DNA of 64,000 bases from Monosporascus cannonballus. Its lineage: Eukaryota; Ascomycota; Sordariomycetes; Xylariales. Where the stretch lies: the NCBI GenBank assembly GCA_004154925.1, contig QJNS01000080.1:186001-250000 (forward strand), read 5' to 3'. Below the pieces are notes generated by a model. That model had not been told where the DNA came from. It made no database searches and saw only the letters and a list, made by a program, of their open reading frames with translations. Made by a program: the position numbers and the translations under genes. Every line of letters begins with the position of its first letter. The stretch's first letter is position 1. Shown here in pieces: positions 49,949 to 60,151 of the stretch.

Positions 49949-50475
49949 ACGTATGGGAATAAGTATAATTAGCCCCGGTGCCGGGTATCTAATATGGAGC
50001 TCCTTATCCACCGTCTCTCTCCTACTATTTCTACAGGGGAGAATTTAAGCCTATCACCACACCTGCCCACCCCACAAGGGCACAGACGCCACCAGAGCGA
50101 CCTTTGTGATCTCGGTCTGGCGTCCATGCTCCTAGTTAGCAGGCATGGCGGCTACGAATGCTCGGTGGGCAGTGTCGACTAAGGCGACAGATGTGGCAGT
50201 GCCAAAGTATAAGGGTTCTACGTTCGCCATCAGAAGCGGTGGAGTGGCTGCCGGTGGAAAGCGACCGACAACAGGGGCTATACTCACGATGCGTTAAGTC
50301 ACTTCAATAACAACCAGAAGTACAAAATACCGTTCAACAAGCACTTTTCATTATTCATCACAGTGCTGACCCCCAGCGCCCAGCGAAACGACACAGCAAA
50401 ATGGGCTGGTGGCCCTCAATAACCTGTCCTCCCGTGACAAAAACCGAATAACTCCGTGCCCTTCCGTCCCCTTCT
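49949..50475. other. Convergent intergenic region, TEL2 and kinase 3' ends
   Basis: About 530 bp between two convergent stop codons. Only short unrelated frames are present. No terminator, repeat or RNA gene is recognised. Confidence 0.5.
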
Positions 50476-53034
50476 TCAGTCCCGGGCGGCCCGTCGCCGG
50501 GGATTCATGTCGGCGACCTGGTTGCCGATGAGCGACAGGTGCTCACCCAGGCTGCCGACGAGCCGGCGCATCTCGTCGGCCACGTCGGCCGGCGCGGCGC
50601 GGCCCTCCATGACGCTCGCCGACGGCGGCGCCACCATGGGCGGCAGCTCCACCGTCGGCGCCCTGTACGGGGAGGCGTCCTCCGGGTTCACGTACGTGTG
50701 GGAGCCGTCCGAGGGCGTGCGCGTGCCGTTGTTACCGCCGATCCCGACCTCGCCCATGCTGTCGCCCTGCTGCTGATGCTGCTGCTGCTGTGGGTGCGGC
50801 TGGTGGTGCTGACGCGGTTGCTGGTGGTGCTGGTGCTGGTGCTGGTACGGTTGGTACTGCTGGTGGTGCTGGTGGTGCTGGCCGTACTGCTGCCGGTGCG
50901 CCGCTTGGATCTCCATCGCCTGCTGGTCCACGGCCTCCGCGGTTAGGGTGTCGAGGTCCGGGACGTCGTCGGCGGCGTGCTTACCGACCACCGACGCAAT
51001 GTCGAGGTCCTCCGAGACGTAGATCGAGGGCTCGCGGTTGGTCAACGGGAGGGGCGCGTAGACCGAGGCATGCCGCTCCAGCTCGAAGGGCCCGCCGCCG
51101 CCGTTCTCCGAACCGGCAATCGAGCCCGCGTCCGAGTTGGCCGTCGACGGCCGCGTGAGTTCCGGCAGGCTGGGCTCCGGCATCGACATGTCGAGATCGA
51201 TCAGGCTCTGCACCGACATGCGCTCCGCAGGTGTGCCGGCACGTGCGGCTTGCGGATCGTATCCCTGGGAAGGTAGGCCGATGGGTTCCGTCGACTGGTG
51301 AATGAGTCTAGGCCTGCCGTCGAAGCCTGAGTCTGGGGAGCCGTCGCCGGGGAATGTGAACTGCGAGATGTCCAGGTTGGACGACGTAGCGGGGGGAATG
51401 CTGGTAGGCCACTGCCACTCCTCCGGTCTGTCGTTGTGCGCATCCGCGGGATCGCTTCGGGGCGTTCTGTCGTACTGCTCTTCCGTAGCTCCGGCGAACG
51501 ACCAGCTGTTATCCATGGAGGCGCGGGGACCCGAAGGTCTGATCGTGCCAATGTCGGTAAAGCTGGACAGCTCACCACCACCAAGAGACGCATCGAGGTC
51601 GATAAGGGATTCTCGGAGGGTCTGATGCAGTGAATCATCCCGTAGAGGCAGGTCCGAAGAAGGGGGAGGTTGCATGGGCATGCGACCGTAGTACATTCGG
51701 GAGTTCTCATCGTAGTTGGAGATCGTGTTCGGATCGAAGACCTTCTCGAGAGGAGCCTTGGCCGCGGCTAGAGCCTGAGGTGGCGGCCGACGTCTACCCT
51801 TAGCCTTCGGTCTTGCGGTGTCCCCACCAAAATTGCTGGGGAAGTCGACTGCCGAACCATAGACATCGCGCACCGCCTCAGCTTCTGAAATGCCATCCGT
51901 GTCGTCACGTAGTCGTTCATCAAAAGCGAGCGTTGTTGAGAAGTTCCATTCGTCTGCTGCAAGAGATGTCGAATCCAGATCGGCTGGTGCCTGTGCTCCG
52001 CCCAATCCAAAGAGAGACTTTCTGTTCCCTCCGCGGTCTTCCCAAAGCTTGTAAGCCTTAACCAAATTGGAGAGAGTAGAAGTAGGGTACTGTGAGCTCG
52101 TGTTGTGAATGTACGGGTGCTGTTGAACTTGCTCGATAGTAGGACGTTGGGACGGGTTCTCCACAAGACAGAAGGCCACAAGGTCCTTAAGCTGTTGTGA
52201 ATACTGATCCCCTTCGAGACGCGGGATATGCTCCCTGAGGAAATCGCCGAGCTGAGGAAGGCCCACTCCAGCTCTCACATTCGGCGGCAGGCCCGACGCG
52301 ATCTCAAAGACCATTGAACCAAAGGCCCAGATGTCGACTTCCGTTCCGTATTGCGAGTTCTGATCAAACAGCTCCGGTGCCATCCAGTGTGGTGTCCCAA
52401 TGAAAGTAGATCTTTTGTCGAACTTAGACTCCATCATTCCGGCGACTCCAAAATCACAAAGCTGGACGCCTCCGACCTCCGTAACCAGAACATTTGCACA
52501 CTTGATATCTCGGTGTATGATGCCTTGCTCGTGGACCCAATGGATGGCAACAGCAACCTCGCGAAGAATAGGGATGATCCATTTTTCCTGGAGACCTCCC
52601 GGGGCGGTCGGTTTCATAAGGGTTGCGACGCTTCCGCCGCCACAATATTCCGTGACCATCCACATTGCATGGCCGACGGGAAGTGCTTCGATGACATGGT
52701 TGATATTCTGAGCCTTGCTTTCGCTCAGCCTCTGTAGCGCACTGATCTCCTTGAGAAATTCGCTGTAGGTATCAGCGAGCTTCGGGTTCACCGTGTCACT
52801 CTCGTCGACGTCGATGGTCTTCACTGCAACCAGTTGCTGCGTCTTGAGGTCAGTGGCTTTATACACTCGGCCGAAGCTCCCCTTCCCGATGAGCTCTGTG
52901 AGGCGGTACGGGGGGATCGGCTTCCCAGTCTTGCTGCAATCCGCCGCGACAGCCGCTTGCATCTTTCTGGCATCTTCGAATGCCTTCTGCTTGCTTTGAG
53001 AGCATCCTTCGCCCAGGATTTGCAGGTGTGCCAT
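50476..53034 (-). CDS. Ste20/germinal-centre-type serine/threonine kinase
   Basis: A cytoplasmic protein kinase of the Ste20/GCK group, a family that acts in polarity, septation and stress signalling; the exact orthologue (Don3/MST-like is a guess) is not assigned. Counting from the ATG at 53034 (852 residues), the kinase domain is about 42-300: glycine loop GKGSFGRV from 50, VAVK lysine about 72, HRDIKCAN from 175, DFGVAG from 194, activation segment GTPHWMAPE from 213. The tail is long, low-complexity and Pro/Ser-rich, with a His/Gln-rich tract, and ends in a helical EMRRLVGSLGEHLSLIG motif that may be a coiled coil. A TAG acceptor with CTGAC upstream sits at 53053, and the frame stays open to it (WGAAVD), so translation probably begins in an upstream exon. 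Confidence 0.93.
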   Translation of the reverse strand: MAHLQILGEGCSQSKQKAFEDARKMQAAVAADCSKTGKPIPPYRLTELIGKGSFGRVYKATDLKTQQLVAVKTIDVDESDTVNPKLADTYSEFLKEISALQRLSESKAQNINHVIEALPVGHAMWMVTEYCGGGSVATLMKPTAPGGLQEKWIIPILREVAVAIHWVHEQGIIHRDIKCANVLVTEVGGVQLCDFGVAGMMESKFDKRSTFIGTPHWMAPELFDQNSQYGTEVDIWAFGSMVFEIASGLPPNVRAGVGLPQLGDFLREHIPRLEGDQYSQQLKDLVAFCLVENPSQRPTIEQVQQHPYIHNTSSQYPTSTLSNLVKAYKLWEDRGGNRKSLFGLGGAQAPADLDSTSLAADEWNFSTTLAFDERLRDDTDGISEAEAVRDVYGSAVDFPSNFGGDTARPKAKGRRRPPPQALAAAKAPLEKVFDPNTISNYDENSRMYYGRMPMQPPPSSDLPLRDDSLHQTLRESLIDLDASLGGGELSSFTDIGTIRPSGPRASMDNSWSFAGATEEQYDRTPRSDPADAHNDRPEEWQWPTSIPPATSSNLDISQFTFPGDGSPDSGFDGRPRLIHQSTEPIGLPSQGYDPQAARAGTPAERMSVQSLIDLDMSMPEPSLPELTRPSTANSDAGSIAGSENGGGGPFELERHASVYAPLPLTNREPSIYVSEDLDIASVVGKHAADDVPDLDTLTAEAVDQQAMEIQAAHRQQYGQHHQHHQQYQPYQHQHQHHQQPRQHHQPHPQQQQHQQQGDSMGEVGIGGNNGTRTPSDGSHTYVNPEDASPYRAPTVELPPMVAPPSASVMEGRAAPADVADEMRRLVGSLGEHLSLIGNQVADMNPRRRAARD
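50764..50900 (-). repeat. CAG/CAC-rich tract coding His/Gln
   Basis: Mixed CAG, CAA and CAC/CAT codons (on the minus strand) encode a His/Gln-rich run in the tail of the kinase. Such imperfect trinucleotide tracts vary in length between strains in many fungi. Confidence 0.7.
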
Positions 53035-53344
53035 ATCCACTGCGGCTCCCCACTATAGAAAACAAGTCAGTAACGAGAGTTCACAGAAGTGCAGCAATAG
53101 CAATGGAAGCATGCGCGGATAGCCAAACAGCAGACACAAACAAGCAAGCAACCATGAAGCAATACATGAAACTGATACATCAAGCAGTAAATAGGACAAA
53201 TAGGCCAAAACAATAAAATTAAATCAGCGCCTCCCTATGTAAAACATGCCTCGGAGAAGGGAGCTGAGGCGGCGGCGTTCTTCGGCAGGACCGCCCGACC
53301 TCCTCGTGCTCCAGCAGGGCCGCCGCGTATGGGCCGCCCCTGAC

Positions 53345-53437
53345 CCCTAGATTTTCCCACAGGTTTGCGGCTTGATAGTGAGCGACCCATAAGGGTAGAA
53401 ACTGTTCTACGCAGGCGTCTAGTGATGACGGATCCAT
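53345..53437 (-). CDS. Candidate first exon of the kinase gene
   Basis: An ATG at 53437, with an in-frame stop just before it, opens a frame starting MDPSSLDACVEQFLPLWVAH. A GTCAGG donor after codon 31 would join in phase 0 to the acceptor at 53053, giving ENLG/WGAAVDMAHL and an 892-residue kinase. The 292-bp intron is longer than others here and GTCAGG is a weak donor. The frame itself continues to 53219, so another donor or a separate short gene is possible. Confidence 0.4.
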
Positions 53438-55557
53438 ATGTGAAGTTTATGGTGCTGGTGCTGGTGCTGGTGGCTGAGGCTTTGAGTAGAGGGGAAGAAA
53501 GTCACGCATGCTTACAGAACCGACGAGTTCTCTCTGCACTGGTCGCAGATTTGGAAGCGACGACCTTGGTGGCGGTGTTGTAGACCTGTCGTGGGATATC
53601 GTCCAGATGAAGCCTAAACTTGGGGATCCTAAGACACGATACGATACCTTAACCGTAGCCAAGATAAACAGCCGAGTAATCCTCAACAACAGTAAGAAAC
53701 AATTCCAGACAAATCATATGATACTAGATTCTCATATAATAGGCCAATTTACCGTTTTCTGATGGACCAGGCTCTCGGTTTTCGCGTTCCAGAGGCGCCG
53801 GCGCTTTTGGCGATGTAAAAGGGATGCTGGTGGTTCTCAAGATGCACGGGTGTTAAGCTTAGACAGCGCTGGGCAGGGGAGTTGACGTCGGGCGAGCAGA
53901 ACTAGTCTTAAACTGGCTCTAGCTCCGATCCGTTAGACCAATAAAATTCTAGCGCAGTACTGCCCCACATTTCACGTTTGGGAGTCACGCTTTACTCAGT
54001 TGACTTCGCCTCCATGTTATGTTATAGAGGACAGAGATCGGAAATGCAGGACTTCTTGGTGACAACGTGAGGTGAGGGTAGTGCTATCGAAGTATACTCT
54101 ATCCTTTGCAAAAAGAACCCGCTCCCTATGTGTCAATGGAGGTTCTCCGTACTTGGCTTTGTCCCTCCCTGATTTTTGCACCCTGTCCTTTGTCACCTTA
54201 TAAGCGCCAGATGCGAGGTGAATTATCTAGAACTGCTTGTCCGGTTCCTTTCCATCGCGATAGCCTCCTGAGCTTTACAGACTCTTGCCATGTTGTCGCT
54301 TCCGTTTGGGATCACAAGGCCGCGTGGCCAGAGATGCCAGGCTGCTCTCTCGTGGCGCTTTTAATGAAATATCGTTTCTCACTCTTCGAGGTTGTCCACG
54401 GCTAAAAGTACCTATTTATCCAGTAGCCTAACTATTCGAATGCCGCTCCTCCATCGCCGCTCCCCCTTATTAGTCGCGAGAGCGGAAAATCCTGGCAACT
54501 ACGGGCACTGGCTCTGTCGTCGCTTCGGGGGGCGACATGGGATCGACATGCCTCGTCTCAGTTTCCTTCACCTTTTTACTCCTATCCCTGCCATCATGGT
54601 ATACCATGCCGTACTCGTGTATACCTGGCTTAGGATTTCCTGTTAGTCTCCATAAACGATGATTCCGGGTGGCTTGATATGTTCTTTTGACTTATTTGAC
54701 TGGATCTATTTCACATGGTCCTCAGACTGATAGCATCCATTGCACACAGCTTCCGCGCTAGCCTTGCGCTGCTGGCTTCTTACATATCTGTAACTTAGGT
54801 CCTCGTACTTTCAATAATTAATGAACCAGAAGCTCTTAGATTACATGGGTAGATTCTCTTCGATGGGCAGATTCAACCTTATCCCATGGCAAGCATAGGC
54901 ATTGTTAGAGAGAGATATTTCCTAAATAGGAACGACGCGCAGTTATATCCTCCTGCAGCTTGGAAATGATACTCCCATAATGACAAAGTAGCGGAAATAA
55001 AAGGCACAACAATTTATGCGATAAGTTAGACCATTGAGGGTCCAACCGCTACAAGCTCGAAGCGAAGCAAGCACGCCCGGAAGATAGCTATACCCAGTGT
55101 TAGTAAAAAGAGGAGAAAAGAAAAACACACGTGTAAATGCACAGGTTCGAATGGATGGCCTACAAGAACTTTGCAAAAAAAAGCAGAGCAACTGGGCCGC
55201 TACTGGGACTCAGTCCCGAGAATCTCCCTGCCATACCACTCTGCCATTGGGCAGGTGTTTGTTTTTCTTACAGATCAACTTACTCTTTGGACATATATAG
55301 CTGACAGACCCGATGGGAAATAGGTGCGTTACGTTTCCCCTAGACACCTGAGTTCCGCTTAAATAAATAAGTAAAAAACGGGAGGAAGAAAAAACCGGGG
55401 TGAACTCTATATGAAGGATGTAATTATACCCTCGAGGAGGTTCTTCGATATTAACGTATGCATGCACCAAGCAACTATACACATCCCCATCCAATCCACC
55501 CCACGATATGCTACAGACCCCCAACGGCCTCGCCCAGCAAACGGAAGGACACAGCCG
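53438..55557. other. Long intergenic region upstream of the kinase
   Basis: About 2.1 kb of ordinary GC between the kinase 5' region and the PEX1 stop. A GGTGCT repeat lies near 53449-53470. Open frames are short and conflicting; no conserved protein, tRNA or transposon end is recognised. It presumably contains the kinase promoter, leader and the PEX1 3' end. Confidence 0.45.
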
Positions 55558-58500
55558 CTACATCAGACTACTCCGCCCCCCGACCTCCATACTCGGCTGC
55601 CCGTCCCTCATCTCGCCGGACCGCCCGACGACGAACTCGTGATAGATGCGCTGGAGTCTCCCGCGCTCCTGGGCGCTGATGCTCGGCCGCGTGTCCTCGA
55701 GCGCCTTGAGGAGGTGGGCCAAGGAGACGCGGACCTCGTTCCCGCTTCCTCCTCCGCCGCCGTCCTTCGCGGCGGGATCCCTCCCACCGTCCCCGTCCAC
55801 GTCCCCGTCCTCCCCGGGAGCGAAGGGGCCGGCCGCCTGGAGCCGCTGGCCGTTCTTCTTCTTCTGCCGCTGCTTCCGTGCCGCTGCCTTGATATCCGCG
55901 AGCTTGGCGGCGATGGCCGCGTTCTCGGCCAGCGCCGCCGACCGGTTCGAGCCCCGGAGCGCGCGCTCCCGCTCCTCGGCAAGCGCCGCCTCCTCGCCGT
56001 AGCGGAACTGGAGGAAGTTGCGGGCCATAGCGGCGGCGGCTTCTGCCGTCGCTTTGTTAGAGCGGTTGCTGTTGCCCCCACGCCGCGCGTTGTTCATGGA
56101 TGACGACTGTGGCTGCGAGTCCGAGGAACTGAGGACGTCGTGGATGGCCTCGAGCTGCGCGTTGGACATCAGCGCCTGCAGGTCGGCGCCCGAGAAGCCC
56201 TCGGTGCGCCTGGCGAGCTCGACGAGCGGCCCCTCTTCTTTCCCTGCCGCGCCTTCACCTTCCCCGTTCTCGAGCGGGGGGGTCGACACGGCGAGCACCT
56301 CGTCGCTAAGCCTGACCTTCTTGCCGAGCGCGCGCAGGATGTCGACGCGGTCCTCGAGATCGGGCAGGTCGCAGAGCAGGCTCTTGTCGAGGCGCCCGGG
56401 CCGCAGGAGCGCGGGGTCGATGAGGTCGGGGCGCGAGGTGGCGGCGAGCACGTAGACGCCCGAGAGGCCCTCGGCGCCGTCCATCTGGGTCAGGAGCTGG
56501 TTGACGACGCGGTCCGTGACACCAGTCGAGTCATGCCCGCGCTTCGGCGCGATCGAGTCGAACTCGTCGAAGAAGAGCACGCAGGGCTTGGCGGCCGACG
56601 CGCGCTCGAACAGGTCACGCACGCTCTTCTCGCTCGCGCCGATGTACTTGTTCAGGATCTCGGGCCCCTTGACGGAGATGAAGTTGAGGCCGCACTCGCC
56701 GGCCACGGCGCTCGCGAGGAGCGTCTTTCCACAGCCGGGGAAGCCATACAGCAGGAGGCCGGAGCGGAGCCTGAGAGGACATTGGGCGAATATCGGGGCG
56801 TACTTGGTGGGGTACTGCAACGTCTCGAGGAGGATCCTCCTCGTCTCCTTGAGACCGCCGATGGAGGCGAACGTTGTAGTGGAGGTCTGAAGTGTGACGT
56901 TGCGAAGGGAGGCCGGCGTGAAGCCCTTGAGCGCACTGTCGAAGTCGACGCGGCCGAGCTGGACGATATCCACGTCCTTCTGTGGCGATGTCGCGCTGAC
57001 CGATCGTATCAAGGCTTCGTTGCGAGCACGCGCCACGAGAAGGAGGAGATCCCCCGGCATATAACCATCCGTCTGCCCGGCGAGATCGAGAAAATCAAGT
57101 TCCGCGACCAGCAGAAAGCCGTCATTCCTGGACTTTGACATCGAGTTGCTTCTGCTTGGCTGGCTGCCCCCGTCCATCCAAGCACCACCATCCTCACCGC
57201 CCGCACTCCCATTGGCTGTCAGGGGCCGACTGCCGTTAGAATCTTCAGCACGTATTGTATCCGGGGAGACGGTTTGCGCCCTGACTATAGCCTCCGTGAT
57301 CCTCCTGCGTGCCTCTTTGTCCGGTGCCTTCAGGTCGACGATCTCGCGAACAACATGGCCCCCGATGATAACATTATTAAGGGAATCCTTGCCTTGCGCT
57401 GTTGTGAGTAGGACTACACCACTATCCCGACCGCAGTACTGGCGTACTATTGAGCAGATCGTCTCGCTAACTTGGCGGCTCCGCCCGTTGTCGTTTCCAA
57501 CCTGCAATTCCGTCTCGGCCGGACACAGCTTATCCAGATCATCGAGGATTACGAGCGCCTGGCCACCAAGTCTCGCGCCCCAGCTAGCGCTCATGAACAC
57601 CCTATTCAAGGTCTCCTTGATGGTCGATATTCTGCTCTCGTCATTGACCAGCTTTCTACATGGAAAGTACGTAGTATGGAAGAGGTAGTCTTCACGCAGA
57701 GTCCGGGCCAGAGACTTCGCAACAGCTGTTTTCCCGGAACCCAAGGCGCCCGTCAGGAGAACTGACGATAGGTGTGAAAGATGTGACTTTAAATCAGATA
57801 GCAGAGAGTCGATCCCAACTAGGATAGAGTCGCTCAAGGGTGTGCTCTCCTCGTCTTTCTCTCCCAGCCATGTCGGATAAGGAATTGGGGCCTGCACCTC
57901 GATAGGTATGGGGCGTTCGGAGCCAAGGCACCAGTTCAGCGACTCCCTGGAACTAGTAACGATAGCCGGAGGATCAAGTTTGATCAGACCACCTTCCCAA
58001 CCTTGAGGAAGATCGAGCCCATCATACAGCCCCAGAACCATTCCGTCAGTCAAAGGTCCGTGCAGGAGCCCCTTCTCGTTACGGGTCGGGCCATAGATGC
58101 GCGATATCATCTTAGCAGCTGCCTCTTTCTCAGCTTTCGACTCGCCCCCGAATTTTAGTCCATCGCTACTTTTGGTGTCCGCACTGGAAAATGGGAAAAC
58201 CTTCAGACGCTGTACAGTGCTCCGGGAAAGTGGTTGTGGTGCTGCCTCGACCTTCACAATCCCGCCGACCATCCCGCGACATCCGAGTACGGTGCACAGA
58301 GGCGTAGACAGAGCTATTGTGTGCCCATGAGGTGGGTCATCCCAGGGGTGGAGTTGCGCAACGACTTTTTCAGCGGGTTTGGTGCCCTCAGCACTGGCTG
58401 TGTTTTCCACCTGCTGCTTTTGAGGATCGACCGGGGGTTGCAGTCCGGCCGGTTTCACGACATTGACCGCCACCCAGTTCACACCCCTGAAGTCGTTAGA

Positions 58501-59501
58501 TAGCAATAAATCCCTATCAACCCACACACTCAGGCCCTGGGGCGCGGCGTCCTCGTCAAACCATTCATGGCATAACTCTCTATCGACTCCCCGTAGGAAC
58601 AATGAGGGCCTCTTCTCTTCTCGTACGGCCTTTCTTCGGATGGTGCTCGCCGTGCTCTTGCCGCTTCTCCTCGATATGCTTGCCACGCTCCGGCTCTGGC
58701 CGCTGGCCTTAGATGGTTTGGATCTAGTTTTAGGGGCAACAATGACTTCGGCATCAGGGGCGATCTTGACGAACGCGCAATCCGTCGGAGGAGCAGGCTC
58801 GAGTGACAAGATCTTAATATTGGCGGTAGAAGTAGGCGACAAGTGCAGCGTTAAGGGGTGAGGGTCGGGAGTCTGGCCTTCACCTGGCGCGTAGGTCGGA
58901 TTCGGCAGGGCGCGGATCTGCGACAGGAGGTTGAGCTCCAGGAAGGTCGCATGTAACTCGATGATATCCCAGTCCTCCGCTGTTAAAGGCTCGATGTTCA
59001 CCGTATGCGCGAGGGGAGGATCGACGTGGATGACACCCGTAACCTTCTGGCCGTCGGATAATCCCAAGGTCGCAGCCAATGTAGCATCGATTTCCACCGA
59101 GGCGACCTCCTGGTCCCTCCCACTCCCACGTGTCGTGTTGATGCCGTCTCTTCCCATTATGGGCACCATCTTGCGCTTGCTCGGCATGCCGGTCCAACCA
59201 ACATATACGGAACGCTGCGACGAGGAGCCGCCGGCGCCTTGGGCGGATCCATTTGCGGAGAAAGGGACACGGTAGTTAAGTTCGACAATGACATTCTGGG
59301 CAGGCTAAAGGGGGAAAGCAGTAAGAACTTAGCAGGATATAAATGCCAATGCCGATAGGGAGGGCGCAGGCTTACAGTATTGACAGTCACTAGCAAGTTG
59401 ACGAGTGACGACGGGAGGTTCACGAGACAGTTCTTCAAGTGTACCAGAGAGATCTCGGCAGCAGTTGACTGCGCATTCCTTTGCTGCTGTGTTGGCGCCA
59501 T
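55558..59501 (-). CDS. PEX1: Peroxisomal AAA-ATPase Pex1
   Basis: Pex1 forms a hexamer with Pex6 that extracts ubiquitinated Pex5 from the peroxisomal membrane to recycle the import receptor. Exons 59501-59376 and 59304-55558 (71-bp intron, phase 0) give 1290 residues. The first exon carries HLKNCLVNLP and the second starts PAQNVIVELNYR, ending that motif in VYVGWTGMPSKRK, as in fungal Pex1. The N-terminal double-psi-barrel region is followed by D1 (Walker A GALGSGKT about 561-568; Walker B VILDDLDKL about 627) and D2 (Walker A GFPGCGKT about 896-903; Walker B LFFDEFD about 952-958; AATSRPDLIDPALLRPGR). The tail is Ala/Arg-rich with a low-complexity Gly/Asp stretch. A later ATG (59187) would lose the conserved N-terminus. 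Confidence 0.96.
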
Positions 59502-59884
59502 CTCCGGCTGCAGCGTGTTTAATTAGTATCTATGAAATCATCGGTCGCTTCTCTGGTATGATGAATAATTGATCGAAAGCAGCTTGAACCCGGCCCGGAG
59601 AGGGTGCAGTACATGGCGATTGAGCCGGCCGGTACCGAGGTACAACAGAAAATGCGACTCCTGTGATCACCCGCGTTTGACACCGCGTGGAGGAGCACTG
59701 ACCACGTCCTACTCACGTCAGGCATGCATCATCCCCGTCTTTGCATGTGCAAGTCGCAGGTGGGGACGATCATGGATGACAAAGCTGCCGCCCCGTTGGG
59801 GCGTCAGTTTTAGCGCCACAGCCTTCTTCCAGAATGGGAGGGACTGGGGACTTTAATGGGGGAGGCTGGTGAGGCTGGTGAGAA

Positions 59885-59898
59885 CGCGAAATACGCGT
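59885..59898 (+). promoter_or_regulatory. SCB-like and MCB sites upstream of MCM7
   Basis: CGCGAAA (59885-59891) matches the SCB consensus CRCGAAA, and ACGCGT (59893-59898) is a perfect MluI cell-cycle box, the binding site of MBF. MBF is known to drive MCM genes at G1/S in yeasts. Binding here is inferred from sequence only. Confidence 0.55.
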
Positions 59899-59911
59899 CT
59901 TGGTACGCGCC

Positions 59912-59921
59912 GCGCGCCAAA
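59912..59921 (-). promoter_or_regulatory. E2F-like site
   Basis: Read on the minus strand this is TTTGGCGCGC, matching the E2F-type core TTTSGCGC. It lies 13 bp from the MCB box; such clustering is more telling than any one motif. Confidence 0.45.
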
Positions 59922-60151
59922 TTCAGCCCCTGCCTTGGTAACCGTACAGTGCCGCTAAACCGGTAATAGCAGCAGCGTGTCCGCGTTTACGGATTAAACC
60001 GAGAAAAGCGCTGTTCTGACTGCCCCCATCAACCCGGCAACTATTATCAGAACCCACCACCGTCTTCGCACAATTCTGGTGCTACTCCTTCAGCAGTTCG
60101 CTTCGATGCCCATTTGGGATACCCATACGCAGGCGATTCAGGATTTACAAA

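Larger units (their letters stand above)
59502..60151. promoter_or_regulatory. Shared promoter region of PEX1 and MCM7
   Basis: About 650 bp between divergent start codons. It contains a cluster of G1/S-type motifs at 59885-59921 (see next entries) about 230-270 bp before the MCM7 start, fitting cell-cycle control of MCM7. No peroxisome-proliferation element was recognised on the PEX1 side. Confidence 0.6.
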
